DNA of 18,084 bases from Bacillota bacterium (lineage in GTDB: Bacteria > Bacillota > Clostridia > Peptostreptococcales > Anaerovoracaceae). The notes under the pieces are model-generated. The model ran no database searches, was not told the origin of the DNA, and saw nothing but the letters and a program-made list of their open reading frames with translations. Of the stretch, positions 6,153 to 13,838 are shown one piece after another; positions within the stretch are counted from its first letter, which is position 1; every line of letters begins with the position of its first letter. A program made the translations under genes and the position numbers. The DNA lies in assembly GCA_029219125.1 (NCBI GenBank), contig JAQXSU010000282.1, positions 1 through 18,084 of the forward strand, in the 5' to 3' direction.

Positions 6153-6800
6153 ATGCTGAAATATATTTTGTTTGACTTCGACGGGACGCTGGTGAACACC
6201 AATGACGTGATCATCGCCTCCTGGCAGCACACCTACCGGACCTATCTGGGACACGAAGCGCCGGTGGAGCATATCACCGCCTGCTTCGGCGAACCGCTGC
6301 TGCTGACCATGGAGCGGGAGTTCCCGGGGGTGCCGCCGGAAGAGTCTGCCGAAGTGTACCGAAACTACCAGAAGGAGCATGCGGATCAGCTGGTGACCAT
6401 CTTTCCGGGGGTGAAGGAGATGCTGCTGGATCTGAAAGAAAAGGGATACGTGCTGGGCATCGTCACCTCCCGCACCAGAGAGTCTGCCCTGCGTTATATG
6501 GATATGTTCGACATCACATCGCTGTTCGACGATATGGTTACCTGCGACGACACGACGGTGCACAAACCCAATCCGGAGCCGCTGCTGCTAGGGCTATCCA
6601 AGCTTGGCGCTTCGCCGGAAGAGTCGGTCATGATCGGAGACAGTCCTTTTGATATCAAGTGTGCCAATAACGCCGGTGTCCGTGCAGTGATGGTGGACTG
6701 GAGAATTACCTGTGACGATACATCGTTGATTGACGATGCAGTCGTTGACTTTCATGTGAAGTCGCCGGCAGAGCTGGTGGAACTGATGGAAAAGCTGTGA
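6153..6800 (+). CDS. HAD-family phosphatase, PpaX/Gph-like
   Basis: A 215-residue HAD-superfamily hydrolase. Motif I DFDGTL has the nucleophile Asp8 and acid Asp10. Motif II is the TSRT stretch (IVTSRTRES). Motif III is Lys in HKPNPEPL and motif IV is GDSPFDIKCANNAG with the metal-binding aspartates. The cap domain lies between motifs I and II. The early segment LVNTNDVIIASWQHT closely resembles pyrophosphatase PpaX of Bacillus as I recall it, so the substrate may be pyrophosphate; phosphoglycolate or another small phosphate ester is the alternative. The ATG is preceded by GAGAGGAAA. addB follows after 9 bases, and the AddB Shine-Dalgarno overlaps this stop codon, pointing to co-translation. 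Confidence 0.85.
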   Translation: MLKYILFDFDGTLVNTNDVIIASWQHTYRTYLGHEAPVEHITACFGEPLLLTMEREFPGVPPEESAEVYRNYQKEHADQLVTIFPGVKEMLLDLKEKGYVLGIVTSRTRESALRYMDMFDITSLFDDMVTCDDTTVHKPNPEPLLLGLSKLGASPEESVMIGDSPFDIKCANNAGVRAVMVDWRITCDDTSLIDDAVVDFHVKSPAELVELMEKL

Positions 6801-6809
6801 GGACAGTAT

Positions 6810-9800
6810 ATGCTGCACATTTACTACGGCCGCGAAAGCCTGGATAAGGAAAAATTCATATTCGACAGGATCCGGCAGAAGCGGGCCGGCGGACCGGGGA
6901 CGGGAGAAGAAACGACATCGGAGACGGTGCGAACCATTCTGCTGGTACCGGACCAGTATACCCTGGAGGCAGAGCAGCAGGCATTCCGCCATCTTCAGGT
7001 GCGGGGGCTCATGGATGTGGAAGTACTGTCCCTGTCCCGTCTGGGAAACCGGCTGCTCAGTGAGCTGGGCGGCAGCAGGCAGACCTTCATCGACAAGTAT
7101 GGCCGCCATATGATCCTGGCCCGCATTGCCCGGGAAAACCGGGAGAAACTGCAGGTCTACCGCGGTCTGGAAGAAAGCAACGCGTTCATCGAAACGGTGA
7201 ACAACTTTGTTTCCGAGCTGAAACAGTATAACTGCGGCAGGCAGGAGCTTGCGGCCATGGCGGCGGATGCGGATGCGGGAACCTATACCCGGCGGAAGCT
7301 GGAGGATCTGGCCCTGCTTTACGGACGCTATGAAGAGGAGATCGACGGTAAATATACCGATTCCGAAGACTATATCGACCTCTTTCTTCGCAAAATCCAC
7401 CAGTCCGAATTTCTCCGGGGCAGTCAGGTCTGGGTGTACGGGTTCGACAGCTTTGCGCCCAAAGCCATGTCTGTCCTGGGCCAGCTGATGGGCCGGGCTG
7501 CCGATGTACACGTGGTGCTTACCTGGGATGGCAACAGCCGGGATAGGGAACTTTTCGCCCTGACCGGTATGGTCATGGATAATCTGGAGCGGGAGGCAGC
7601 GGCAACCGGCGTGGAGTGCCGGCGGCAGGCCATCCCGTCCGGTTACGTACGGGGGCGCAGCAGCCGGGCCCTTCGTCATCTGGAGCGGGAGCTGTATGCA
7701 GTACCCGGCAGGAGGGAAGAAGACTGCAGCAACATCACACTGGTATCCGCAGCGGGAATCTACAATGAAGCAGAGAGCGCTGCGGCATATATCCTGCATC
7801 TCGTGCGGGATCTGGGCCTGCGATACCGGGATATCCGGCTGGTCTGCAATGACCAGGAAGTGCGGGGCCCGGTGGTGGAACGGATCTTTCAGGAGTATGG
7901 GATTCCGGTATTCAGCGACAGCAAGAGAGATATCCTTTCCAGCCCGGTGGTGCAGTACCTTCTGGCCCTGCTGGATACCGTCATGGAAAGCTACCGGACG
8001 GAAGATCTGCTGCAAGTGCTGAAATCCGGATTTGGCGATCTGGACCGGGAGAAAGTCACCGACCTGGAAAACTACGCCATGAAATACAGAATCCGGCGTA
8101 CCATGTGGAAACGGCCATTTACCAGAGGAATCAGTGAATACGGTTCAGAGGGGCTGGATCGGCTGGAGATGCTGCGGCAGAAAGCAGTATCCCCGTTTCT
8201 GGCGCTGGAGCCTGTGATAAAAGACAGTGAAACCACCGGGGGCTTTATCCAGGGGTTTTACCGCTATCTATATGAAGAAGTGAGGCTGCCTGAGAGGATT
8301 GAAGCATTCATTACCCGACAGGAAGAAATGGAACGGATCGATCTGGCGGAGGAAACCGGTCAGATCTGGGGCAAGGTCGTGGGCATCCTGGACCAGATGG
8401 CAGAGATCATGGGAGAAGATGGTTTCGAGCCGAAGCTGTTCCGGGATATTTTCCGCGTTGGGCTTTCCCAGGTGGAAATCGGCGTGCTGCCGCCCACCAG
8501 GGATGGTCTGCTCATGGGAACCATGCAGAGAACCAGAATGAGCAATGTAAAAGCTCTGGTCATCGTTGGCGTCAACGAAGGGGTGCTGCCCCAGGAAAAG
8601 CCGGAGCAGGGTCTCTTCAGCACGGAAGAAAAAGAGCTCTTCCGCAGCCGGGGCACGGAGCTCTGCAAGGTGGACTCCATCGTGCTGATGGAAGAGCGTC
8701 TGGCAATTTACCGGAATCTTTCCTGTGCGGAGGAATATCTGTGGGTCAGCTGCTCCCTGTCGGACGGAGAGGGAAAAGAATGCCGGCCGTCACCGGTTTA
8801 CCTGAAGCTGCAGGAACTGTTTCCAAAGCTGGAGGAGCAGCCGGATGTGCTGAACCAGGAAAACGGATTGCCCCTGATCCACGGCGGTGTCAGCAGTCTG
8901 CGCCACATGACGGAGGCACTGCAGGATGCAGCCTCGGCCAGAGGGCCGGGAGAAACGGCTGGAGAGCGGGCCTCGGTGCCGGCAGAGTGGAAAGAAACAC
9001 TCGCCTGGTATCAGCTGAATCGTTCGGACGAGCTGAACCCGGTGCGGGATGGTCTGGCTTTCACCAATCATCAGAATAATCTGGGAAAGGAAGCGGCTCG
9101 GCAGCTGTTTCTGAGAAATCCGGAGGCCGCCTATTCCCTCAGTCCGTCCAGACTGGAGAAATTCTCAAGATGTCCGTTTTCCCATTTCGTGGCCTATGGG
9201 CTGCGGCCGGAGGAACGCCGTATCTTTCAGGTGGCACCCAGAGAAATCGGAGACATTTATCACGAATGCCTTATGACCCTGACCAGGACACTGACGGTGC
9301 CGGATCTGGATGTGACCCATCCCCTGTCGCCGTGGATGACCATCACCCGGCAGGAATGCGGGAAACTGGTGCGGGAAACGGCCAGGCGGCAGATGGAGCA
9401 GTACCGGGAAGGCCTGTTCCACGTGGGAAAGGAAGAATCCTATCGCAGCAGCAGGATCTATGAGATCTGCGAGAAGGTCTGCTGGACTGTGGTGGAGCAG
9501 GTCCGGGCCGGTCAGATTGAAAAAAGCCAGTTTGAAGTCCCGTTCCGCAGAGGCGGCCAGATTCCGCCGGTGACGGTTACGGCCGGTGATGAGACCGTAT
9601 ATATTGAAGGAAAGATCGACCGGGTGGATTATCTGCCGGATGACCGGGTGAAGATCATTGACTACAAGACGGGGAAGGAAAGCTTCAACATGGAAGAAGC
9701 CAAAGCCGGCTACCGTCTGCAGCTGATGCTGTATCTGCAGGCTGCCTGTGAGGAAAACAGAAAACCGGCAGGCGTCTTCTACTTCCGCATTTCAGAGCCC

Positions 9801-10241
9801 ATGGCCGACGCCACGGGGAAGGAATGGGACAGCGAGGAGCTGGCCAGAGAGATCCGAAAGAACTTCAAGCTGAACGGAGTGATGGTGGATGATCCCCAGG
9901 TCATTCAGAACATCGCCGGTGATTTCAGCGGATTTTCCGACATCGTGCCCCTGCGGGCAGGAAAGGAAAAAATCAGCGAAACCGGGAAAGGAACTCTCAT
10001 CAGCGAGGAGGACTTCCGTGACCTTCGGGATGCCGTGGCGGAAAAAACCGTGGAGATCTGCCGCAGCCTGACGGAGGGTAATCTGGAAATTCACCCGATG
10101 AAGACGAAAGAACGGTCCGCATGCACTTACTGTGAATACATGGGAATCTGCCGCTTTGATACTGTATTCGAAGGCTGCAGCTACCATTTAATCGATACGA
10201 AAGTCGATACAAGCATCGATACGAAAGGAGAAAAGCAATGA
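6810..10241 (+). CDS. addB: AddB-type ATP-dependent helicase/deoxyribonuclease subunit B (PD-(D/E)XK nuclease)
   Basis: Subunit of the AddAB helicase-nuclease that resects double-strand breaks for RecA-dependent repair. It is 1143 residues, close to the Bacillus AddB length. The C-terminal nuclease shows Asp937 (EGKIDRVDYL) and Asp951/Lys953 (IDYKTG). The iron-sulphur staple is intact: Cys788 (SRCPFSHF) and Cys1105, Cys1108, Cys1114 (CTYCEYMGIC), with the 3- and 6-residue spacing of known AddB proteins. The N-terminal Walker A is degenerate: G7-R-E-S-L-D-K-E in place of GxxGxGK[ST], so ATP binding here is doubtful. GAGGA six bases before ATG sets the start. addA, commonly next to addB, is not the next gene; deoD follows with an ATGA overlap. 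The C-terminus carries a three-unit tandem repeat. Confidence 0.9.
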   Translation: MLHIYYGRESLDKEKFIFDRIRQKRAGGPGTGEETTSETVRTILLVPDQYTLEAEQQAFRHLQVRGLMDVEVLSLSRLGNRLLSELGGSRQTFIDKYGRHMILARIARENREKLQVYRGLEESNAFIETVNNFVSELKQYNCGRQELAAMAADADAGTYTRRKLEDLALLYGRYEEEIDGKYTDSEDYIDLFLRKIHQSEFLRGSQVWVYGFDSFAPKAMSVLGQLMGRAADVHVVLTWDGNSRDRELFALTGMVMDNLEREAAATGVECRRQAIPSGYVRGRSSRALRHLERELYAVPGRREEDCSNITLVSAAGIYNEAESAAAYILHLVRDLGLRYRDIRLVCNDQEVRGPVVERIFQEYGIPVFSDSKRDILSSPVVQYLLALLDTVMESYRTEDLLQVLKSGFGDLDREKVTDLENYAMKYRIRRTMWKRPFTRGISEYGSEGLDRLEMLRQKAVSPFLALEPVIKDSETTGGFIQGFYRYLYEEVRLPERIEAFITRQEEMERIDLAEETGQIWGKVVGILDQMAEIMGEDGFEPKLFRDIFRVGLSQVEIGVLPPTRDGLLMGTMQRTRMSNVKALVIVGVNEGVLPQEKPEQGLFSTEEKELFRSRGTELCKVDSIVLMEERLAIYRNLSCAEEYLWVSCSLSDGEGKECRPSPVYLKLQELFPKLEEQPDVLNQENGLPLIHGGVSSLRHMTEALQDAASARGPGETAGERASVPAEWKETLAWYQLNRSDELNPVRDGLAFTNHQNNLGKEAARQLFLRNPEAAYSLSPSRLEKFSRCPFSHFVAYGLRPEERRIFQVAPREIGDIYHECLMTLTRTLTVPDLDVTHPLSPWMTITRQECGKLVRETARRQMEQYREGLFHVGKEESYRSSRIYEICEKVCWTVVEQVRAGQIEKSQFEVPFRRGGQIPPVTVTAGDETVYIEGKIDRVDYLPDDRVKIIDYKTGKESFNMEEAKAGYRLQLMLYLQAACEENRKPAGVFYFRISEPMADATGKEWDSEELAREIRKNFKLNGVMVDDPQVIQNIAGDFSGFSDIVPLRAGKEKISETGKGTLISEEDFRDLRDAVAEKTVEICRSLTEGNLEIHPMKTKERSACTYCEYMGICRFDTVFEGCSYHLIDTKVDTSIDTKGEKQ
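10191..10226 (+). repeat. Three 12-base tandem repeats at the 3' end of addB
   Basis: Units ATCGATACGAAA (10191-10202), GTCGATACAAGC (10203-10214), ATCGATACGAAA (10215-10226). Translated they give IDTK-VDTS-IDTK, a tail beyond the iron-sulphur cysteines. The repeat runs up to the deoD Shine-Dalgarno (AAAGGAG), so copy-number change would alter AddB's tail in units of four residues while keeping frame. Confidence 0.85.
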
Positions 10242-10942
10242 ACACACCTACACCTCATATTTCCGCCAGACCAGGGGATTTTGCGAAAACAGTACTGATG
10301 CCAGGAGATCCGCTCCGGGCCAAATTCATCGCAGAGACGTTCCTGGAAGATGCCGTACTGGTAAACAACGTACGGGGAATTCAGGGCTATACCGGCACCT
10401 ATAAAGGAAAGAAGGTATCGGTGATGGCATCGGGTATGGGAATGCCGTCCATCGGAATCTATTCCTACGAACTGTTCAATTTTTATGATGTAGAGAACAT
10501 TATCCGGGTGGGAACGGCCGGCGTGGTCGATCCGTCCCTGAAAGTCCGGGATGTGGTATTTGGCATGGGAGCCTGCACCAATTCAAACTTCCAGGATCAG
10601 TTCCAGCTACCTGGTCATTACGCACCGATCTGTTCCTATAAGCTGCTGAGCAGTGCTGTGGAAGCCGCCCACAAGCTGGGCATCGAGCCGAAGGTGGGAA
10701 ATCTCTATTCTTCGGACTGTTTCTATGATGACAGCATGCCGCTGGGAAAGTGGCAGAAGATGGGTGTTCTGGCCGTTGAAATGGAAGCTGCTGCACTGTA
10801 TATGAACGCAGCAAGGGCCGGGAAGAATGCACTGGCAATCTGCACCATTTCTGATAATCCGTTTACCGGAGAAGAAACCACAGCGGAAGAACGGCAGCAG
10901 ACCTTCACCGCCATGATGGAGATTGCATTGGAAATCGCGTAA
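10238..10942 (+). CDS. deoD: Purine nucleoside phosphorylase, DeoD type
   Basis: Splits purine (deoxy)nucleosides with phosphate to free base and (deoxy)ribose-1-phosphate in purine salvage; the family is hexameric. It is 234 residues, the usual length. Visible residues: His7 (TPHISA, reaching the neighbouring subunit's site), phosphate-binding GDPLRAKFIA (23-32) and Arg90 (IIRVGTAG), ribose/base-site Glu181-Met182-Glu183 (VEMEAAALYM), and catalytic Asp206 (TISDNPFTGEETT). The ATG overlaps the addB stop (ATGA) and is served by AAAGGAG, so it is translationally coupled to addB. The next gene, a PucR-type regulator, starts 4 bases after the stop. Identity is secure. Confidence 0.97.
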   Translation: MNTPTPHISARPGDFAKTVLMPGDPLRAKFIAETFLEDAVLVNNVRGIQGYTGTYKGKKVSVMASGMGMPSIGIYSYELFNFYDVENIIRVGTAGVVDPSLKVRDVVFGMGACTNSNFQDQFQLPGHYAPICSYKLLSSAVEAAHKLGIEPKVGNLYSSDCFYDDSMPLGKWQKMGVLAVEMEAAALYMNAARAGKNALAICTISDNPFTGEETTAEERQQTFTAMMEIALEIA

Positions 10943-10946
10943 GACT

Positions 10947-12107
10947 ATGGCACTGACCTTAAGAAATCTCATGGATCTTCGCTGCATGCAGGGCATGAAA
11001 CTGATTGCAGGCGAAGGGGGCCTGGATCGCCCTGTCTGTTCTGCCGGAATCGCAGACTACGAATTCGCCAGAAATATTCATATGAATCGGGAACTTGCTT
11101 TCGCAGCGGACAGCTTCGTGATCTCCAGCCTGCTTTTCGCCATGGATGATGAAGAACGGATTCTGGAGGCGGTAAGGAGCCTGTACCGGCAGAATACAAG
11201 CGGATTTGCATATAAGAATGTCATCTTTGAGACGCTGCCCCGGGAGGTGGCAGAGTTTTGTGATTCTCATGATTTCCCTCTTTTCGTGTTCGGCCAGGAC
11301 ATCTATTTCGAAGACATTATCTTTGAGATTATGGATGCCGTGCAGCAGGATGACACCCGGATCTTATCGGCGGACAGCATCCGTCGTATGATTGACGGCC
11401 AGCTGACGGAGGAACAGGTGACAGAAACGGTGAAAGGCCTGTCCGTTCTGTTTAAGGAGTACAGCAGAGGCATCTATGTGTCGCCAAAGAAGGACCATCC
11501 TCTGGAACTGGAGCGGCTGTTTCACAGTTACTATCTGAACAAAAGCCTGCGGCAGAAGGCGATGCTGTGCAGGTATGAAAAGGGACTGTTCCTGCTTCTG
11601 ACCAGCAGCCGGAATTCGAAAGATGCTTTCGCCCTGATGGAAAAGGAAGTACTGGAAGGGCTGGGGCTGTCGGAGGAGAACTCGGTCATTTCGCGCAGCG
11701 GGCTGCACCCGTCCCGCAGCCAGCTGGACCGTTGCCTGCGGGAAAGCTGGCAGACTTATGTTGCCGGCATGGCAATGGATTGCAATTATGGCAGCTATGA
11801 TAAGATCGGAATCTTCCGCATTCTGATCCCGCTGCAGAAGGAGCCGGCACTGGCGGCATACAGCAGTGAAATTCTGGAGCCGCTGTACGGCAGGGACGAA
11901 TTGATGGAAACCGTGACCGCATATGTGGCCCATGGCGGAGATGTGGCAGCTACAGCCTGCGACTGCAGATGTCATCAGAATACCATTCGGTATCGCCTTG
12001 CGAAAGTACGGGAACTGACAGGCATGGAAAACAGAACCGATACAGAACTATATGAAGAATTCTCTGCTGCGGTGCGGATTGTCCGGCTGCTGCAGAGCGG
12101 AAAATAA
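10947..12107 (+). CDS. PucR family transcriptional regulator
   Basis: A 386-residue protein with an N-terminal PucR-like ligand domain (about 1-130, beginning MALTLRNLMDLRCMQGMKLIAGEGGLDRPV), a central linker/GGDEF-like region, and a C-terminal helix-turn-helix of the PucR/CdaR kind (VAHGGDVAATACDC..NTIRYRLAKVRELTG, about residues 320-355). Family members sense metabolites; PucR of Bacillus controls purine breakdown. ATG at 10947 is used; an in-frame TTG at 10923 would overlap deoD and is less likely. The Shine-Dalgarno is weak, so translation may depend on coupling to deoD, 4 bases upstream. Being co-transcribed with deoD suggests, but does not prove, a purine-related signal. A strong terminator follows after 5 bases. 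Confidence 0.88.
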   Translation: MALTLRNLMDLRCMQGMKLIAGEGGLDRPVCSAGIADYEFARNIHMNRELAFAADSFVISSLLFAMDDEERILEAVRSLYRQNTSGFAYKNVIFETLPREVAEFCDSHDFPLFVFGQDIYFEDIIFEIMDAVQQDDTRILSADSIRRMIDGQLTEEQVTETVKGLSVLFKEYSRGIYVSPKKDHPLELERLFHSYYLNKSLRQKAMLCRYEKGLFLLLTSSRNSKDAFALMEKEVLEGLGLSEENSVISRSGLHPSRSQLDRCLRESWQTYVAGMAMDCNYGSYDKIGIFRILIPLQKEPALAAYSSEILEPLYGRDELMETVTAYVAHGGDVAATACDCRCHQNTIRYRLAKVRELTGMENRTDTELYEEFSAAVRIVRLLQSGK

Positions 12108-12112
12108 CGACA

Positions 12113-12146
12113 GGAAGGAGCTGCCCGCGGGCAGCTCCTTCCTTTT
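12113..12146 (+). terminator. Intrinsic terminator of the prfB-pucR run
   Basis: Perfect 14-bp inverted repeat GGAAGGAGCTGCCC (12113-12126) / GGGCAGCTCCTTCC (12129-12142), then TTTT (12143-12146). It lies between two convergent genes; on the minus strand the T-run is poorer (TGTCGTTATTTTC), so it may also stop the MATE transcript, less efficiently. Confidence 0.9.
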
Positions 12147-12165
12147 AACATATCGGACGATTTGT

Positions 12166-12999
12166 TTACAGGTTCATGTTTTTCGATGCAATACGCTTCA
12201 TCGGACGGATCAGCACCAGGCAGATCAGAATGACTGCAGTAGGAATCCCGATGGCGGTCACCTGCCACAGGAGCCGGCCCGTCAGACGGAAAGACCGGAG
12301 ATGAATTTTGATGATGGACCGGCCGCTGCCGTAGAACCAGAGCAGAATAAAAAAGGTCACGCTCTGGGAAATGGTGGTGGCAAGGGATGCGCCCTCCACG
12401 CCCATATCCAGTCCCCAGCGGAACATGAACACCGGATCCAGCAGCACGTTAAGGGCTGCACCGGTGATGACCGCAATGGAAGAGATTTTCACAGAGGATT
12501 CCGCACGGGCAGCACAGTTCATACTCTGGGCAGGCAAATTAAAGAGAGCCGCAATAAACATCCAGAAGGCATAATCCTTTGCCTGGGGCAGCACCGCATC
12601 GGAAGCACCGAACGAGCGGAGCAGAGGTTCCATGAAGAGAATTCCCACAGCGCATAGAAATATTCCGACGAAAAGCGAGAACCCCAAAATCGTTGTGACG
12701 GTTCGACTGCCTTCCTCTCTCTGACCGGCGCCCAGCTGCCGGCCTGCCAGAACACCGGCACCGGCTGCAAAAATATTTTCAACGGAAACCATGATCCGAA
12801 GCAGCGGCAGCGTGACGCCTACGGCCGCAAGAGCCTCATCGCTGTTCAGCATGCCGATATAGGCAGTATCCGCGATGTTATAAACAGCCTTGGCAAGCAG
12901 GGCCAGGGTGGCCGGGATTGCCAGACTGACAATGGCCGAAGAGGGCTCTGCCGTGGACAGCAAAGCTTCTTTCGATGGAGATGCATCATTCTTTTTCAC
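12166..12999 (-). CDS. MATE family efflux transporter, internally shortened
   Basis: The N-terminal half is a normal MATE transporter: LSTAEPSSAIVSLAIPATLALLAKAVYNIADTAYIG-type opening and six membrane segments, with GVTLPL, AGAGVLAGRQLGAG and NVLLDPVFMF landmarks. After the start of segment 7 (TAIGIPT) the sequence jumps to what looks like the last membrane segment of the family (AVILICLVLIRPMKRI) and stops. The protein is 277 residues where about 450 is usual, so roughly 170 residues of the C-terminal half are missing with frame kept. Transport by the normal two-bundle mechanism is unlikely unless it dimerises. Start: GTG at 12999 (MKKNDASPSKE, family-like) is preferred; ATG at 13059 would overlap the TetR gene by 74 bases and lacks a ribosome binding site, and GTG at 13008 is a third option. 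It overlaps the end of the TetR gene and shares its promoter. Confidence 0.8.
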   Translation of the reverse strand: MKKNDASPSKEALLSTAEPSSAIVSLAIPATLALLAKAVYNIADTAYIGMLNSDEALAAVGVTLPLLRIMVSVENIFAAGAGVLAGRQLGAGQREEGSRTVTTILGFSLFVGIFLCAVGILFMEPLLRSFGASDAVLPQAKDYAFWMFIAALFNLPAQSMNCAARAESSVKISSIAVITGAALNVLLDPVFMFRWGLDMGVEGASLATTISQSVTFFILLWFYGSGRSIIKIHLRSFRLTGRLLWQVTAIGIPTAVILICLVLIRPMKRIASKNMNL

Positions 13000-13624
13000 T
13001 GTTTTCACCCAATACACCGTGCAGCAGAATGGAAAGCTGACGGTGACACCTTTCTTCATGTTTCTGAAGAAACTCTTCTGCCGGACGATCTGAGGACAGA
13101 ACTGCCGAACCGAATCGAAGGTTGAAGAAATCCATATATAAATGAAAATCCTCTACGATGGATTCCACATCCAGGCCAGAACGAAGGGGCTGCGCACGCA
13201 GAATGGACGTCAGAACCGACAGATTCAGTGCATCAAATGCCTCTCTCCGTGATGCGATTTCATCCGCCAGGGCGACTGGCGTATGGAAGACGGCATCAGC
13301 AAAGATTCCGTAATATAGCGGATGATCTGCGAAGAACCGGAGTCTCTGATCAAAATAGATCTGCAGCATTTCCTCCGGGGTTCCGCAGAGGGTTTCGGCA
13401 ATCCGGGAGAGGGCTTCGGTCAAAGAAGAAAAGCAGTGTTCCACGCACAGCAGATAGAGCGTATCCTTATCTTTAAAGTGATGATAGACAACGCCCTTGG
13501 AAATCCCCCGTTCTGCGAAGACCGTGCTGAGAGAAGCACCTTCATATCCCTTCTGCGAAAAATCCTCCATGGCAGCATCCAGAATCCGCTGCCGGGATAA
13601 AGCATTCTTTTCTTCCCGCTTCAT
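12986..13624 (-). CDS. TetR/AcrR family transcriptional regulator
   Basis: A 212-residue repressor. The N-terminal helix-turn-helix (about 10-56) has the family pattern RQRILDAAMEDFSQKGYEG, then ISKGVVYHHFKDKDTLY. The rest is an all-helical ligand-binding/dimer domain with no recognisable substrate signature. The ATG at 13624 follows AAAGGAG. A perfect 14-bp palindrome lies 17 bases upstream of the start, directly beside the -10, so it very probably represses itself and the downstream MATE gene, whose start overlaps its 3' end by 14 bases. Drug or metabolite sensing is inferred from this pairing; the inducer cannot be named. Confidence 0.93.
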   Translation of the reverse strand: MKREEKNALSRQRILDAAMEDFSQKGYEGASLSTVFAERGISKGVVYHHFKDKDTLYLLCVEHCFSSLTEALSRIAETLCGTPEEMLQIYFDQRLRFFADHPLYYGIFADAVFHTPVALADEIASRREAFDALNLSVLTSILRAQPLRSGLDVESIVEDFHLYMDFFNLRFGSAVLSSDRPAEEFLQKHEERCHRQLSILLHGVLGENSEKE

Positions 13625-13640
13625 AAAAAGCTCCTTTCAC

Positions 13641-13674
13641 ATATAAAAACAGACCGATTAGTCTGTTTTTATAT
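13641..13674. promoter_or_regulatory. Palindromic operator for the TetR-family regulator
   Basis: Perfect 14-bp inverted repeat: ATATAAAAACAGAC (13641-13654), centre CGATTA, GTCTGTTTTTATAT (13661-13674). It begins next to the -10 of the regulator promoter and covers the predicted start site, the classical position for autorepression. It could also form an RNA hairpin in the leader, but its place and the neighbouring repressor favour an operator. Confidence 0.85.
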
Positions 13675-13703
13675 GTTATAACAGCAGCGGCGGTACAGGT
13701 CAA
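13675..13703 (-). promoter_or_regulatory. SigA promoter of the TetR-MATE operon
   Basis: Minus strand: -35 TTGACC (13703-13698), 17-base spacer, -10 TATAAC (13680-13675); the start would be near 13668, inside the palindrome at 13641-13674. Confidence 0.78.
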
Positions 13704-13741
13704 TCCATCTCCTGTGTTTTTTCCAAAAAAGAACTGCAGAA

Positions 13742-13757
13742 TTGGGGAAATCCCCAA
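13742..13757. promoter_or_regulatory. Short palindrome upstream of the aminotransferase promoter
   Basis: TTGGGGAAATCCCCAA: 7-bp perfect arms with a 2-base centre. Its centre lies about 42 bases before the start predicted from the -10 at 13780, where class II activators often bind, and the promoter lacks a good -35. A regulator site is inferred; its protein is unknown. Confidence 0.5.
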
Positions 13758-13779
13758 CCCATCCGCCTGCATCCGGGAG

Positions 13780-13785
13780 TATAAT
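13780..13785 (+). promoter_or_regulatory. -10 element upstream of the aminotransferase-argH genes
   Basis: Perfect TATAAT at 13780-13785, with a start expected near 13792 and a leader of about 47 bases. The expected -35 position (13757-13762) reads AACCCAT-like and does not match, suggesting activator dependence. Confidence 0.5.
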
Positions 13786-13838
13786 AGCAATAATGAAGAT
13801 AAAAGTAAAATTCGGTCTGAAGAAGGAGGACAAGAAGC

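Noticed and set aside
6594..8015. 473-codon minus-strand frame over the phosphatase-addB junction
   Set aside because: Spans two certain plus-strand genes and shows no domain or start signal.
13641..13674. Palindrome read as an intrinsic terminator
   Set aside because: It lies next to a -10 at the 5' end of a TetR gene, with no gene ending into it from either side, so an operator is more likely.
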